A DNA stretch of 64,000 nucleotides from Xanthomonas bonasiae (GCF_017163705.1 NZ_JAFIWB010000001.1:558001-622000), one strand, 5' to 3'; positions 33,956-43,057 are shown, counted from the stretch's first letter. A program made the numbers and translations. Notes: generated by a model from the sequence alone, not told the origin.

Positions 33956-34735
33956 ATGGATCTGCAACTCGACGGCAAGACCGTTCTCGTCACCGGCGCC
34001 ACCGCCGGCATCGGCCTGGCCATCGCCCGCACGCTCGCCGCCGAAGGCGCCGAGCTGATCATCTGTGGCCGCAACCAGGCCAATCTGGACACTGCCGCCG
34101 CCAGCATCGGCGGCAACGTGCGCAGCGTGCTGGCCGACCCGGCAACCGCGCAAGGCGCCGCGGCGCTCACCGCCGCGCTGCCGCAGGTCGACGTGCTGGT
34201 CAACAACCTGGGCATCTACGAATCCAAGGAATTCGGCGAGATCAGCGACGCGGACTGGCTGCGCTTCTTCGAAGTCAACGTCCTGAGCGGCGCGCGCCTG
34301 GCCCGGCATTACCTGCCCGGCATGCTGGCGCGCGACTGGGGCCGGATCATCTTCATCTCCAGCGAAAGCGCGGTCCTGGTCCCACCCAACATGATCCATT
34401 ACGGCATGACCAAGACCGCGCAGCTGGCCATTTCGCGCGGCCTGGCGGCGACCACCAAGGGCACCCGCGTCACCGTCAATGCGGTGCTGCCCGGCACCAC
34501 GCGCTCGGCCGGCATCGAGGAGTTCATGCGCAGCGTCGCCAGCGATCCGGACATGCCGCCCGAGGCGATGGAGCGCGAGTATTTCGCCAAGGAACGCGCC
34601 AGCTCGCTGATCCAGCGCATGATCGAGCCCGAAGAGGTCGCCAGCCTGGTCGCTTACGTGGCGAGTCCGCTGTCGGCGGCAACCAATGGCGCGGCGCTGC
34701 GCGTGGATGGCGGCATCACTCCGACCATCGTGTGA
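33956..34735 (+). CDS. Short-chain dehydrogenase/reductase (classical SDR)
   Basis: A 259-residue NAD(P)-dependent oxidoreductase. The cofactor motif is VTGATAGIGLAIA (about 13-25), NNLGIYESKEF follows, the catalytic Ser is in IIFISSESAV, and Tyr/Lys are in HYGMTKTAQLA. The C-terminus YVASPLSAATNGAALRVDGGI is typical. An Arg in GRNQ after the second strand suggests NADPH. The ATG at 33956 follows GAAGGA. It is divergent from the LysR regulator and is probably its target. Substrate unknown. Confidence 0.92.
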   Translation: MDLQLDGKTVLVTGATAGIGLAIARTLAAEGAELIICGRNQANLDTAAASIGGNVRSVLADPATAQGAAALTAALPQVDVLVNNLGIYESKEFGEISDADWLRFFEVNVLSGARLARHYLPGMLARDWGRIIFISSESAVLVPPNMIHYGMTKTAQLAISRGLAATTKGTRVTVNAVLPGTTRSAGIEEFMRSVASDPDMPPEAMEREYFAKERASSLIQRMIEPEEVASLVAYVASPLSAATNGAALRVDGGITPTIV

Positions 34736-34907
34736 GCCGCGGCGCGACGTGCGCGCAGCGGCAATGAATCGATCCGTATCGCCGCCACGTTCATGGGCGA
34801 GATCCGATGCGGCCATTCCAATACGCCGCGCGGCGCATCGTGTCCGCGCACGCCGCACGCCGTTTTTCGCGCACGCCGAGGGGTGTCGAGCGTGGCGGTG
34901 CCGGCGG

Positions 34908-35444
34908 CTACCAGATCAGGTCGTCCGGCACCTGGAAGCGGCTGTAGTACGCGTCGTCCTCGTCGCTGGCTGCCGGCGCGGCCTGGGTGGTGTCGAGCAC
35001 GATCGCGGCGGGATCGCGGCTGGCCACCTTTTCCACCACCGCGCGCGGAATCGGCGCATAGCCGGCATCCAGCCGCGCGATCACCGCCGCGCCGCTGATC
35101 AGCTGCGCGCGCAAGGCCGCGTCGACGCGCAAGCGCTGGATCTTGCCGGCGTCGGTGAAGTGGTAGTCGATCTCGCCATCGGCCTTGAGCTTGTGGCTGT
35201 CGACGAGTTGCCGCGCCTGCGCGCGCTGTTCCTGCGCGCGCACCTGCGCATTGCGCTCGGCGGCCAGCGCGCGGTCGCGCTCCACCCGTTCCAGCCGCAG
35301 CCGCTCGCTCTCCAGCTGCTCGGCGCTGGGCGGCGGCGGCGCCTTGCCATGGCGCGCCTTGGCCTGCTCGCGCGCGACCTGCGCCACCTGGTTCTTCTTC
35401 ACCAGGCCGGCCTTGAGCAGTTGTTCCTGCAGGGGATTGCGCAT
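34908..35444 (-). CDS. DUF2058 family protein (YaiL-like)
   Basis: A 178-residue, highly charged protein matching DUF2058 (E. coli YaiL). MRNPLQEQLLKAGLVKKNQV is the family's N-terminus; residues 15-85 form a Lys/Arg/Glu-rich helix likely to be a coiled coil, and GEIDYHFTDAGKIQRLRVDAALRAQL is the conserved C-terminal domain. Annotated in some genomes as a nucleoprotein or polynucleotide-associated enzyme regulator, without firm experiments known to me. Monocistronic. Confidence 0.85.
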   Translation of the reverse strand: MRNPLQEQLLKAGLVKKNQVAQVAREQAKARHGKAPPPPSAEQLESERLRLERVERDRALAAERNAQVRAQEQRAQARQLVDSHKLKADGEIDYHFTDAGKIQRLRVDAALRAQLISGAAVIARLDAGYAPIPRAVVEKVASRDPAAIVLDTTQAAPAASDEDDAYYSRFQVPDDLIW

Positions 35445-35568
35445 CGGGAAAATCCAGTCGATCCAAGACGTTGGCCGCTATCTTACCCGCTGCGGCAGAC
35501 CCCTGGCCGCGACTGCGCGGCGGCGGCCACCGCTCGTGCCGGCGGCCATGGCGCGCTATCGTGGCGCC

Positions 35569-36075
35569 ATGCAAGCGCTGAAATACCTCGTCGGCTATCC
35601 GCCGCATGTGCAGGACCAGGTCCGCGAACTGATCGCGCGCGATCGCCTCGGCGAATGGCTGCGCAAGCGCTACGACACGCCCAATCCGGTCCGCAACGAC
35701 CGCCAGCTGTACGACTACACGCTGGCGTTGAAGGACCGCCACATGCGCAGCTCCGAGCCGCTGCACAAGGTCATCTACGACAACCGGCTGCAGGCGGTGA
35801 AGCACGCACTGGGCACCCACACCAGCGTCTCGCGGGTGCAGGGCAGCCGGCTCAAGGCCAGCCGCGAGATCCGCATCGCCGGCGTGTTCCGCGACGCGCC
35901 GGCGGCGTTTCTGCAGATGATCGTGGCGCACGAACTGGCGCATCTGAAGGAAAGCGCGCACAACAAGCCGTTCTACCAGCTGTGCACGCACATGGCGCCG
36001 GACTACCACCAGCTGGAATTCGACCTGCGCCTGTACCTGACCCAGCTCGACCTCGCCGGTACCGCGGACCGCTGA
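35569..36075 (+). CDS. YgjP-like zinc metallopeptidase (M48/DUF45 family)
   Basis: A 168-residue protein with the zinc-peptidase motif His-Glu-x-x-His in IVAHELAHLKESAHNKPFYQL; the downstream HNKPFY element is the DUF45/YgjP signature. The first 70 residues have YPPHVQDQVRELIARDRL and NDRQLYDYTLALKDRHM blocks seen in related proteobacterial proteins. Two in-frame ATGs exist at 35548 and 35569; the second was chosen. It is probably cytoplasmic as no signal is present. Substrate unknown. Confidence 0.84.
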   Translation: MQALKYLVGYPPHVQDQVRELIARDRLGEWLRKRYDTPNPVRNDRQLYDYTLALKDRHMRSSEPLHKVIYDNRLQAVKHALGTHTSVSRVQGSRLKASREIRIAGVFRDAPAAFLQMIVAHELAHLKESAHNKPFYQLCTHMAPDYHQLEFDLRLYLTQLDLAGTADR

Positions 36076-36145
36076 GCGTCGCCGCGCATGGCAGCGCGGC
36101 GACGGCTGCACGTACACTGCCCTGCCCTGATCGCCGAGCCATTCG

Positions 36146-36856
36146 ATGTCCGCCCCTACCCGCCTCGACAAATACGTGGCCGCCATGCTGCCGTGCTCGC
36201 GCAGCGAAGCGCAGCAGTACATCGAGGGCGGCTGGGTCAGCGTGGACGGCGTGGTGGTCGAGGAACCGCAGGCGGCGGTGACCACGCAGCAGGTGACCCT
36301 GGCCGCCGACGCGCAACTGGGCGCGGTCGAGCCGGCCACCCTGCTGCTGCACAAGCCGGCCGGGCTGGGCCTGGACGCCGCCCTGGCCCTGGTCACGCCG
36401 GCTACGCGCAGCGGCCTGGACATGGCCGACGTGCGCGTGCTGAAACGCCACTTCCTGCGCCTGAACGCGCCGCTGCCGCTGGAAGACGCCGCCAGCGGTC
36501 TGCTGGTGCTGAGCCAGGATGGCCGCGTGCTGCGCCGCCTGACCGAGGACGCGACCTCGATCGAACAGGAATTCGTGGTCGAGGTGCGCGGCGAACTGCG
36601 GCCCTACGGCATGTTGCGGCTGGCGCACGGCCTGGTCTACCGGCAGCGCAGCCTGCCGCCGTGCAAGGTCAGCTGGCAGAACGAGGACCGCCTGCGCTTC
36701 GCGATCAAGCACGTGCAGCCCGGGCAGCTGCAGCACATGTGTGCCGAGGTCGGGCTGGAAGCGATCAGCCTGCGGCGCCTGCGCGTGGGCCGCATTCCGT
36801 TGGGCAAGCTGGCACCGGGCGAATGGCGTTATCTGCCCGGCGGCGAGCGCTTCTGA
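36146..36856 (+). CDS. RsuA/RluF-type pseudouridine synthase with altered catalytic motif
   Basis: A 236-residue S4-domain protein of the RsuA/RluB/E/F family. The S4 RNA-binding domain is at about 4-50 (RLDKYVAAMLPCSRSEAQQYIEGGWVSV) and LLLHKPAGLG is the usual first strand of the synthase domain. The catalytic block, normally R-L-D-x-x-T/S-S-G-L-L, reads PLEDAASGLLVLSQDG here: the Asp position is Glu and an Asp follows one residue later. The C-terminal EVGLEAISLRRLRVGRIPLGKL is intact. It may still be active with a shifted acid, or may be an RNA-binding protein only. Target rRNA site unknown. Confidence 0.82.
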   Translation: MSAPTRLDKYVAAMLPCSRSEAQQYIEGGWVSVDGVVVEEPQAAVTTQQVTLAADAQLGAVEPATLLLHKPAGLGLDAALALVTPATRSGLDMADVRVLKRHFLRLNAPLPLEDAASGLLVLSQDGRVLRRLTEDATSIEQEFVVEVRGELRPYGMLRLAHGLVYRQRSLPPCKVSWQNEDRLRFAIKHVQPGQLQHMCAEVGLEAISLRRLRVGRIPLGKLAPGEWRYLPGGERF

Positions 36857-37015
36857 GCGGCGGCGGCCGGAACCGGTGACGCGCCGACGCACGGCGCACG
36901 CAGCCGTGCCGGCGCGCACAATCGAGCCTGGCGGCGCGAAGTCCCCCTGCCTTGCGGCCTATTGCGCGCGTCGCGACTGGCGGCCGACACTCGCCGCGGG
37001 CAAAAGGGGACACGC

Positions 37016-38107
37016 ATGATCGCAACGATTCTGGCCGCGGCACTGGCCGTGGCGCCGACCGATGCCGCGGTGGCGCAAGCCGACCTGCAGTTCGCCGCCG
37101 CGCGCATCGCCGCCGATCATCCGGGCCTGGCCCCCGGCGCGGATCCGACACTGGCCGCGCAGGCGCGGCAGGCGGCGAGCGCGGCGCAGGCCCAGGCGCG
37201 GCGCATCGTCGATCGTGCCGGCTATGCCCGGGTCATGCAGGCCTATGTCGCCTCGTTCGGCGATCCGCATGTCGCGATCGAACTGGCCTCGCCCGACACC
37301 ACCGCCGCGAGCGCGACCGCACCCGACACCGCCGCGCAGGGCGCATTCGAACGCCTCACGCCGACGGCCTGGAAACTGACCCTGCCGACCTTCTATGCCG
37401 GCGATCCCGGCTTCGAAACGACGCAGGCCGCGATCGCCGCGGCGGCGGACGCGCTGCGCCAGCGCACGCCCGCATTGCTGGTGCTGGACCTGCGCGGCAA
37501 CGGCGGCGGCGCCGCGGCGCCCGGCGACGCGGTGCTGGCCGCGATCTGGGGCGAGCAGGCGCTGCCCGCGCTGGACCGCCGCCGCGCCAGCGCCTCGCTG
37601 TGGCGGGTCTCCGACGGCGTGATCGACAACCTGCAGACGCGCCGCGCGCGGATCGCCGTGCGCTATCCGCAGGAACTGCCCGGCTTCGACCGCTTGCTGG
37701 ACGGCCTGCGCGCGGCGCAACGCCAGGGAGAGGCGCTGTTTCGCGACCCGCTGCCGAGCGCGGCCGGCGGCACCCCGCCGCGCGGCGGCCCGGCACGCAT
37801 CGTCGCGATCACCGACGGCGCCTGCATCAGCGCCTGCCTGGATTTCACGGACCGGCTGCTGGAAGGTCCCGGCGTGGAGCAGGTCGGCCAGCCGACCGGC
37901 GCCGACACGCTCTACACCGAAGTGGAAAGCGTGCCGCTGCCGAGCGGCCGCGCGACGTTGCTGCTGCCGATGCAGCGCCTGGAGGGGCGCCAGCGCGGCG
38001 CGATGCAGGCCTATGCGCCGCATGTGTACCTCGCCGACGACGCGGCGGTGAGCGCCTGGCTGCGCCGCGAAGTGGCCGCGGTGTCGCCCGCCAACGGCGC
38101 GCCCTAG
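37016..38107 (+). CDS. Exported S41-family (C-terminal processing peptidase)-like protein
   Basis: A 363-residue protein with a signal peptide (MIATILAAALAVAPTDAAVAQ). The core S41 block LLVLDLRGNGGGAAAPGDAVLAA is unmistakable, followed by IVAITDGACISACLDFTDRLL, where a Ser (in CISAC) sits at the nucleophile position, and VGQPTGADTLYTEV. A Lys for a Ser-Lys dyad is not evident and no PDZ domain is present, so it belongs to the short S41B-like group. The ATG at 37016 follows AAGGGGA. It is probably periplasmic; substrate unknown. Confidence 0.8.
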   Translation: MIATILAAALAVAPTDAAVAQADLQFAAARIAADHPGLAPGADPTLAAQARQAASAAQAQARRIVDRAGYARVMQAYVASFGDPHVAIELASPDTTAASATAPDTAAQGAFERLTPTAWKLTLPTFYAGDPGFETTQAAIAAAADALRQRTPALLVLDLRGNGGGAAAPGDAVLAAIWGEQALPALDRRRASASLWRVSDGVIDNLQTRRARIAVRYPQELPGFDRLLDGLRAAQRQGEALFRDPLPSAAGGTPPRGGPARIVAITDGACISACLDFTDRLLEGPGVEQVGQPTGADTLYTEVESVPLPSGRATLLLPMQRLEGRQRGAMQAYAPHVYLADDAAVSAWLRREVAAVSPANGAP

Positions 38108-38183
38108 CACCTTCGCGCGATCGCGATCGGCTGATCCGGCTGCGCCGAATGCCTGGCCGCGGCAGCGCTCAAGGCGCGTCATC

Positions 38184-38208
38184 ACTCCACAAGCAGGTGC
38201 TGTGGAGT
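38184..38208. terminator. Bidirectional hairpin between convergent genes
   Basis: An 8-bp stem (38184-38191 with 38201-38208) and nine-base loop lie between the S41-like gene (stop 38107) and the SGNH hydrolase gene (stop 38217). No strong T-run is present. Confidence 0.5.
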
Positions 38209-38216
38209 TACACGCC

Positions 38217-39020
38217 CTACGGCTGCGCCAACGCGCGCTCCACCGCCTGCTGCGCCAATGGCGCCATCAGCGCGTAACCGGCCGCGGTGGGATGCACGCC
38301 GTCGTTGGCCAGGGCCTTGTCCAGGCCGCCCTGGCGATTGCTCATCCTGCCGTGGTAGTCCAGGTACACCGCGCCATGGCTTTGCGCGTACTGCTTGATC
38401 CACGCGTTGAGCGCGCGGATCTTTTCCGCCGGCTGCAGGCCCGGCCGCCACGGGTAGTCGCTGACCGGCAGCACCGACGCCAGCACCAGCTTGATGTGGT
38501 TGGCCTGCGCCAGCTCGGCCATCGAGCGCAGGTTGTCTTCGATCATGCGCTGCGTGGACAGGCCGGTGTTGCCGGCCAGGTCGTTGGTGCCGGCCAGGAT
38601 CACCACGGCCGCCGGCTTCAGGTCGATGACGTCCTGGCGAAAGCGCACCAGCATCTGCGCCGTGGTCTGCCCGGAAATGCCGCGATTGACGTAGGGCTTG
38701 CCGGGGAAGAACTCGGCGCCCTCGCTACGTCCCCACATGTCGGTGATCGAATCGCCGTAGAACACCACGCGCCGCTCGCCCGCGGCCGGCGGCGCCAGCG
38801 CGGCGTTGTCGGCGCGATAGCGATTGAGCTGCGCCCAGTCCAGCAGGCGCTGCTGCAGCTCGGCCACGTCCTTGGCCTGCAGCGTGTCCGGCGCCTGCGT
38901 GTACAGCGCGTCCACCTTGCCCTGCAATGCGTCGGCGGCAGGCGCGGCGGTCTGCGCGGACGCAGGATGGGCGACACTCAGGCACAGCGACAACAGTGCG
39001 GCATGCGACAAGGGCTTCAC
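38217..39020 (-). CDS. Secreted SGNH/GDSL-type hydrolase
   Basis: A 267-residue esterase-type hydrolase with a signal peptide (MKPLSHAALLSLCLSVAHPASA). Block I holds the nucleophile Ser in VVFYGDSITDMWG, block II the oxyanion Gly in NRGISGQTT, block III the Asn in ILAGTNDLAGN and block V the Asp/His in NDGVHPTAAGY. This is the pattern of GDSL lipases that deacetylate or de-esterify carbohydrate esters. The context gives no direct substrate clue, although plant-polysaccharide genes lie about 5 kb away. Confidence 0.91.
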   Translation of the reverse strand: MKPLSHAALLSLCLSVAHPASAQTAAPAADALQGKVDALYTQAPDTLQAKDVAELQQRLLDWAQLNRYRADNAALAPPAAGERRVVFYGDSITDMWGRSEGAEFFPGKPYVNRGISGQTTAQMLVRFRQDVIDLKPAAVVILAGTNDLAGNTGLSTQRMIEDNLRSMAELAQANHIKLVLASVLPVSDYPWRPGLQPAEKIRALNAWIKQYAQSHGAVYLDYHGRMSNRQGGLDKALANDGVHPTAAGYALMAPLAQQAVERALAQP

Positions 39021-39204
39021 GATCCACCTCCAGCTCGGGGAAACGCGTCACCCTAATCCAAATCGTGCGCCTGCGCGCGGGGCGGTGGCTTGGGCGGTGT
39101 GCGCGGAGCGCACAAGCAGTGTGCGCGGCATTGCCGATGCAGCGTTACCCGCGGTTTCTGCGCACGGCGCTCGCTCGTATTCTCGCCTCGGCGATGCTGC
39201 AACC

Positions 39205-39245
39205 GCCCCCTCACCCCAACCCCTCTCCCGTGAGGAGAGGGGCTT
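39205..39245. repeat. REP-like CCCCTCTCC/GGAGAGGGG hairpin
   Basis: Arms 39220-39228 and 39234-39242 are exact reverse complements around CGTGA, preceded by CCTCACCCCAA. I recall this type of repeat as very common between genes in Xanthomonas. It lies between the histidine kinase stop (39297) and the SGNH gene start. Confidence 0.75.
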
Positions 39246-39296
39246 GTGCTCCGGTGCGAACGCGCCGTCGCTGGTGGCGCGGCAGGCCGGCTTCGC

Positions 39297-40433
39297 TCAG
39301 TTGCTGGCGGCGGCCTGCCGCGGCAGCGTCGCCAGGAAACGGGTGCCATCCTGCTGCGAGGAGCTGACCTCGATGCGCCCGCCATGCGCCGCGACGATCC
39401 GGTCGACGATGTACAGGCCCAGGCCCAGATTCGCGCCGGCGACCTGTGGCGTGCCGTCGGCGTGCGCGGTGGTGGTCAGCGGCTCGAACACCGAGGCCAG
39501 CATCGCCTCGGGAATCGGCGGCCCCAGGTTGTGCACGCTCAGGCCCACCTCGTCCGCCGCCAGGCCGTTCAATGCGATCGTGATCTGCTGATCGCGGCTG
39601 CCGTATTTCAATGCGTTGTTCAGCAGGTTCGCGATCACCCGGCGCAGCCGCATCGCGTCCCAACTGCCGTGCAAATCGCCGACCGTGAGCACCTGCATCG
39701 CCCGTTTCGGATAGATCGTGGCCATCTCGTCGACGACGTCCTGGGCCAGCGCGTCCAGGCTGGCCGCTTGCGGACGCACCGGCGTGGACACGCCCAGGTT
39801 GTCGCTGGTGAAGTCCATCAGGTCGTCCAGGATCGCCTTCATCTGCATGGCGCTGCGCAGCAACACGCGCGCCTGCGGCGCTTGCGCCTCGCCCTGCCCC
39901 AGCATCAGGTCCGCGCAGCTCATCACCGCCGACAGCGGCCCGCGCAGGTCGTGGCCAAGGATGCCCATGAACAGGTGCTGGGTCTGCTCCACGCTCTCCA
40001 TGAAGGCGCGCACCGAATCGGCCAGGATCTGGTCCAGCGCCTCGTTGAAACGGCTCATGTCCGGCAGATCCTGCACGCCCGGCGTGTGTTCGGACCGGCT
40101 CCACAGGCGCATCACGCTGGCGCGCAGCGCACGGAATTCCGAGACCAGCTGCATCATGCCGAAGCCGTGCTTGACCCGTTGTCGGGCATGCAGGCTCGCG
40201 GCGCCGTCGGTCTCGAATTGCTCCGAGCCGGCATCCAGCGACCTGAGCCGTAGTTCCGTCGCGCTCATCGGCGCGCGCATGTCGGCGACGATTTCGGCCA
40301 GCAGCTGCGCGGCGTGATCGCGCAACTGGAATGCGCTCATCGCCTCGCCTTCCGCACCGCGGGTGCGCGCGAACGCGATCCAGTCGTCGCACAACGGCTC
40401 GATGTTCGCCTCGATGAAATCGGCCAACTTCAT
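39297..40433 (-). CDS. Sensor histidine kinase with RsbRD-like N-terminal domain
   Basis: A 378-residue cytoplasmic kinase. Residues 1-140 are helical and resemble the RsbRD N-terminal sensor (FIEANIEPLCDDWIAFART, HGFGMMQLVSEFRALRASVMRLW). The phosphoacceptor is His161 in LGHDLRGPLSAV; the ATP-binding domain has LRRVIANLLNNALKYG (N box), NLGPPIPEAML (G1-like) and GANLGLGLYIVDRIVAAHGG (G2). No membrane segment is seen. No response regulator is adjacent, so it is an orphan kinase. The ATG at 40433 was chosen, because the upstream frame is low-complexity. Confidence 0.9.
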   Translation of the reverse strand: MKLADFIEANIEPLCDDWIAFARTRGAEGEAMSAFQLRDHAAQLLAEIVADMRAPMSATELRLRSLDAGSEQFETDGAASLHARQRVKHGFGMMQLVSEFRALRASVMRLWSRSEHTPGVQDLPDMSRFNEALDQILADSVRAFMESVEQTQHLFMGILGHDLRGPLSAVMSCADLMLGQGEAQAPQARVLLRSAMQMKAILDDLMDFTSDNLGVSTPVRPQAASLDALAQDVVDEMATIYPKRAMQVLTVGDLHGSWDAMRLRRVIANLLNNALKYGSRDQQITIALNGLAADEVGLSVHNLGPPIPEAMLASVFEPLTTTAHADGTPQVAGANLGLGLYIVDRIVAAHGGRIEVSSSQQDGTRFLATLPRQAAASN

Positions 40434-41254
40434 GCCGGCCCCCTCGCACTTGGCCGGCCGCGCCGTAGCCGCCGAGCACGACCATTCGCCGCGAGCACGC
40501 CCCCGGTGCCGCTTGCCGCCGTCGCCGCGCGGCCTTCCAAGCAAAACATCCTCATTGCATCAGCCCCCAGCGTCGATGCGCCAGCTTAAACATTCCCGGT
40601 TGAATGCGTACATCTGGGCCCTGCCGGAACGGACGAGGCGATGCCATGCGCCGCCGCCCGGTGTTCGCGGTGGCGCGCGGTTGGTGGCGCGCGGTACCAC
40701 ACGCGGCCGCTGAACGGATCGATTCTCGTATGCGGCACCGAAGCGACAAGGCGCACGGCCGTACCGATGCGACATCGGGAATGTGCGCAACGGCGATCCG
40801 CCAGGGACCGGCACGCGAACGCCGCACACGCCAGCGATGCGACGCGCAACCTGTCACCAAAACGCCACGCGGCAGCCTCCGCTTGGGCCGATCGCAGGCG
40901 TGCCGCCGCGCCACACGCCCGGCATTCAGTCGCCACTCATGCGCCGGCGCCTGCCCCGCATCGGCACGCCTACCGCGCAAGGACGAACGCCCGCATACCG
41001 GATGCCGAAGGCACAAGCCGTTGCCCGACAAGGGAAGCGGCGAATGCCGAAGCGCAGATGCTGCGGCATGTCTGCCATCGGCAATGCACACGTTTGCTAC
41101 GCGATGCCGCGTGCGCGATTGTTTTTCGCTATCCATGCAACCTTTTCGCCGGCCCTAACTTTTTTGTACGTACATGACACGCGCTGTTTTCCGTTCCTAC
41201 CATTGCGCCGGTAGTGAAGGGGGGGTCCCCACTCCAAGCCCCGAAGGACACCGC
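40434..41254. other. Gene-free region, 821 bp
   Basis: The longest region without a gene that I can support. Several overlapping frames of 100-190 codons exist but are Arg/Ala/His/Cys-rich with no recognisable motif and no good ribosome binding site. The right end (41120-41240) is AT-richer and holds a 10-bp palindrome at 41165-41174; this is probably the promoter region of the propeller protein. A small RNA cannot be excluded. Confidence 0.6.
41165..41174. promoter_or_regulatory. Palindrome TGTACGTACA upstream of the PQQ-propeller gene
   Basis: A perfect 10-bp dyad 80 bases before the start codon, preceded by a T-run. Candidate regulator binding site; no regulator can be assigned. Confidence 0.35.
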
Positions 41255-42988
41255 ATGAACAGGCATTACGCGCACCGGAAACTCTCTCTGCTGTGGCTGG
41301 CGTTGGCTCCCGGATTGATGCTCGCCACGGCGGCGTCGGCACAATCCGCAAGCCCTGCCCCCGCGCAAGCTCCGAACGACAGCGCAGCGTCCGCCAGCCC
41401 GCAGGGCGGCAGCTACGGCGACAACGCAAGCTCCGGTTCCACCGCTGGCTATGGCACGGCATTCGGCGGCGGCGCGCCCTATGCCACGCGCAGCAGCTGG
41501 GAAAACGCCGGTGGCGGCTATCTCAACACGCGCTTCGCCCCGGCCGAATGGCAGATCACTCCGTTCAACGCGGCGCGGCTGAAGACCGCATGGACCTTCA
41601 CCACCGCAGGCGACGTGTCCGCCACGCCGACCGTGCAGGGCAGCGCGCTGTACGTGCCCGACTGGGGCGGCCAGCTGTATCGCATCGACACCACGCTGGG
41701 CAAGGCGGTGTGGCAGGTGAAACTGTCCGACTACACCGGCAATGCCGCCTCGCTGTCGCGCAACAGCCCGGCGATCGCGCGCAACAGCGTCCTGGTCGGC
41801 GACCAAGCCAGCGGCACGGTGGTGGCGATCGACAAGAACACCGGCAAGCTGCTGTGGAAGACCCTGGTCGAAGCCAATGCGCAAGCGCGCATCACCGCCT
41901 CGCCGGTGGTGTACGGCGATCGCGTCTACGTCGGCGTGTCTTCCGGCGACTGGGGCGGACTGAGCCCTGGCTACAAATTCTCCTTCCGCGGCAGCGTGGC
42001 CGCGCTCGACCTGAAGACCGGCAAGCTGCTGTGGAGCTTCCGCACCGCGCCGGAAGGCTATACCGGCGCCTCGGTGTGGGGCACGCTGGCGATCGATCCG
42101 CAACGGCAGCGCGTCTACGCCACCACCGGCAACAACTATTCGGTGCCGCTGGACGTGGCCAGCTGCGTCAAGAACGCCAACGGCGACAAAACCGCACAGC
42201 TGGCCTGCCTGGCGCCGGACAACTACGTGGATTCGGTGCTGGCGCTGGACATGCGCAGCGGCAAGCCGGTGTGGACGCGCCGCCTGCAGGGCGCCGACGC
42301 CTGGTCGCTGTCGTGCCTGGTCGCGCCGACCGCCGGTGTGTGCCAGGAACCGCAGGGGCCGGACTACGACTTCAGCGGCGGCGGCGCCAACCTGTTCACC
42401 GCGATCCGCAACGGCAAGCCGCAGGCCCTGGTCGGCGCCGGGCAGAAGAGCGGCGTGTACTGGGCCTTCGACGCCGACAGCGGACGCACCGTGTGGTCCA
42501 CCCAGGTCGGTCCGGGCGGCACCGCCGGCGGCATCGAATGGGGCTCGTCGGTGGATCCGTTCAAATCGCGGGTCTACGTCGCCATCAACAACAACAACCA
42601 CACCAGCTACACCCTGGCCCCCGGCAACACCGAGACCTGGAACGCCGGCTCGTGGGCGGCGCTGGACGCGGCCAGCGGCAAGATCCTGTGGCAGGTGAAG
42701 GTGCCGGGCATCGATCCGATCCAGACCACGTTCGGCGCCGGCGGCCGTGGCCCGCTCGCGTCCTCGCCCGGGCTGGTCTACGCAGGTTCGATGTCCGGCG
42801 CGATGACCGTGCTCGACGCCGAGACCGGCAAGACCCTGTGGAGCTTCGATGCCGGCGGTTCGGTGTCCAGCGCGCCGGCCGTGGTGGACGGCGCGGTGTA
42901 CTGGGGCGCGGGCTACAGCCGCTTCAACTTCGGCACCGGCGTGCACAAGCTGTACAAGTTCGTCCCGGCCACCTCGCACGCTCACTGA
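41255..42988 (+). CDS. Exported PQQ-binding-like beta-propeller protein (polyvinyl-alcohol-dehydrogenase-like)
   Basis: A 577-residue protein with a signal peptide (LSLLWLALAPGLMLATAASAQS) and a Ser/Ala/Gly-rich linker to about 75. Seven W-motif repeats of the form A-x-D-x-x-T/S-G-K-x-x-W are visible, for example AIDKNTGKLLW, ALDLKTGKLLW, AFDADSGRTVW, ALDAASGKILW and VLDAETGKTLW, indicating a seven- or eight-bladed quinoprotein propeller. No C-x-x-C-H heme site is present. The family includes polyvinyl alcohol dehydrogenases and other periplasmic quinoprotein alcohol dehydrogenases. It is monocistronic, with a strong terminator. Confidence 0.87.
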   Translation: MNRHYAHRKLSLLWLALAPGLMLATAASAQSASPAPAQAPNDSAASASPQGGSYGDNASSGSTAGYGTAFGGGAPYATRSSWENAGGGYLNTRFAPAEWQITPFNAARLKTAWTFTTAGDVSATPTVQGSALYVPDWGGQLYRIDTTLGKAVWQVKLSDYTGNAASLSRNSPAIARNSVLVGDQASGTVVAIDKNTGKLLWKTLVEANAQARITASPVVYGDRVYVGVSSGDWGGLSPGYKFSFRGSVAALDLKTGKLLWSFRTAPEGYTGASVWGTLAIDPQRQRVYATTGNNYSVPLDVASCVKNANGDKTAQLACLAPDNYVDSVLALDMRSGKPVWTRRLQGADAWSLSCLVAPTAGVCQEPQGPDYDFSGGGANLFTAIRNGKPQALVGAGQKSGVYWAFDADSGRTVWSTQVGPGGTAGGIEWGSSVDPFKSRVYVAINNNNHTSYTLAPGNTETWNAGSWAALDAASGKILWQVKVPGIDPIQTTFGAGGRGPLASSPGLVYAGSMSGAMTVLDAETGKTLWSFDAGGSVSSAPAVVDGAVYWGAGYSRFNFGTGVHKLYKFVPATSHAH

Positions 42989-43023
42989 TCGCGCGGCGGC
43001 GCAGCCGAGACAGGCTAGAACCG

Positions 43024-43057
43024 ACAGCCCTCCTGCGCATGCAGGAGGGCTGTTTTC
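43024..43057 (+). terminator. Rho-independent terminator of the propeller gene
   Basis: A perfect 13-bp stem (43024-43036 with 43041-43053), loop GCAT, then TTTT, 35 bases after the stop. The stem is also downstream of the convergent GntR gene. Confidence 0.93.

Noticed and set aside
40552-41214. Overlapping frames of 120-190 codons on both strands in the gene-free region
   Set aside because: No homology that I recognise, compositions typical of chance frames in GC-rich DNA, and no supporting ribosome binding sites.
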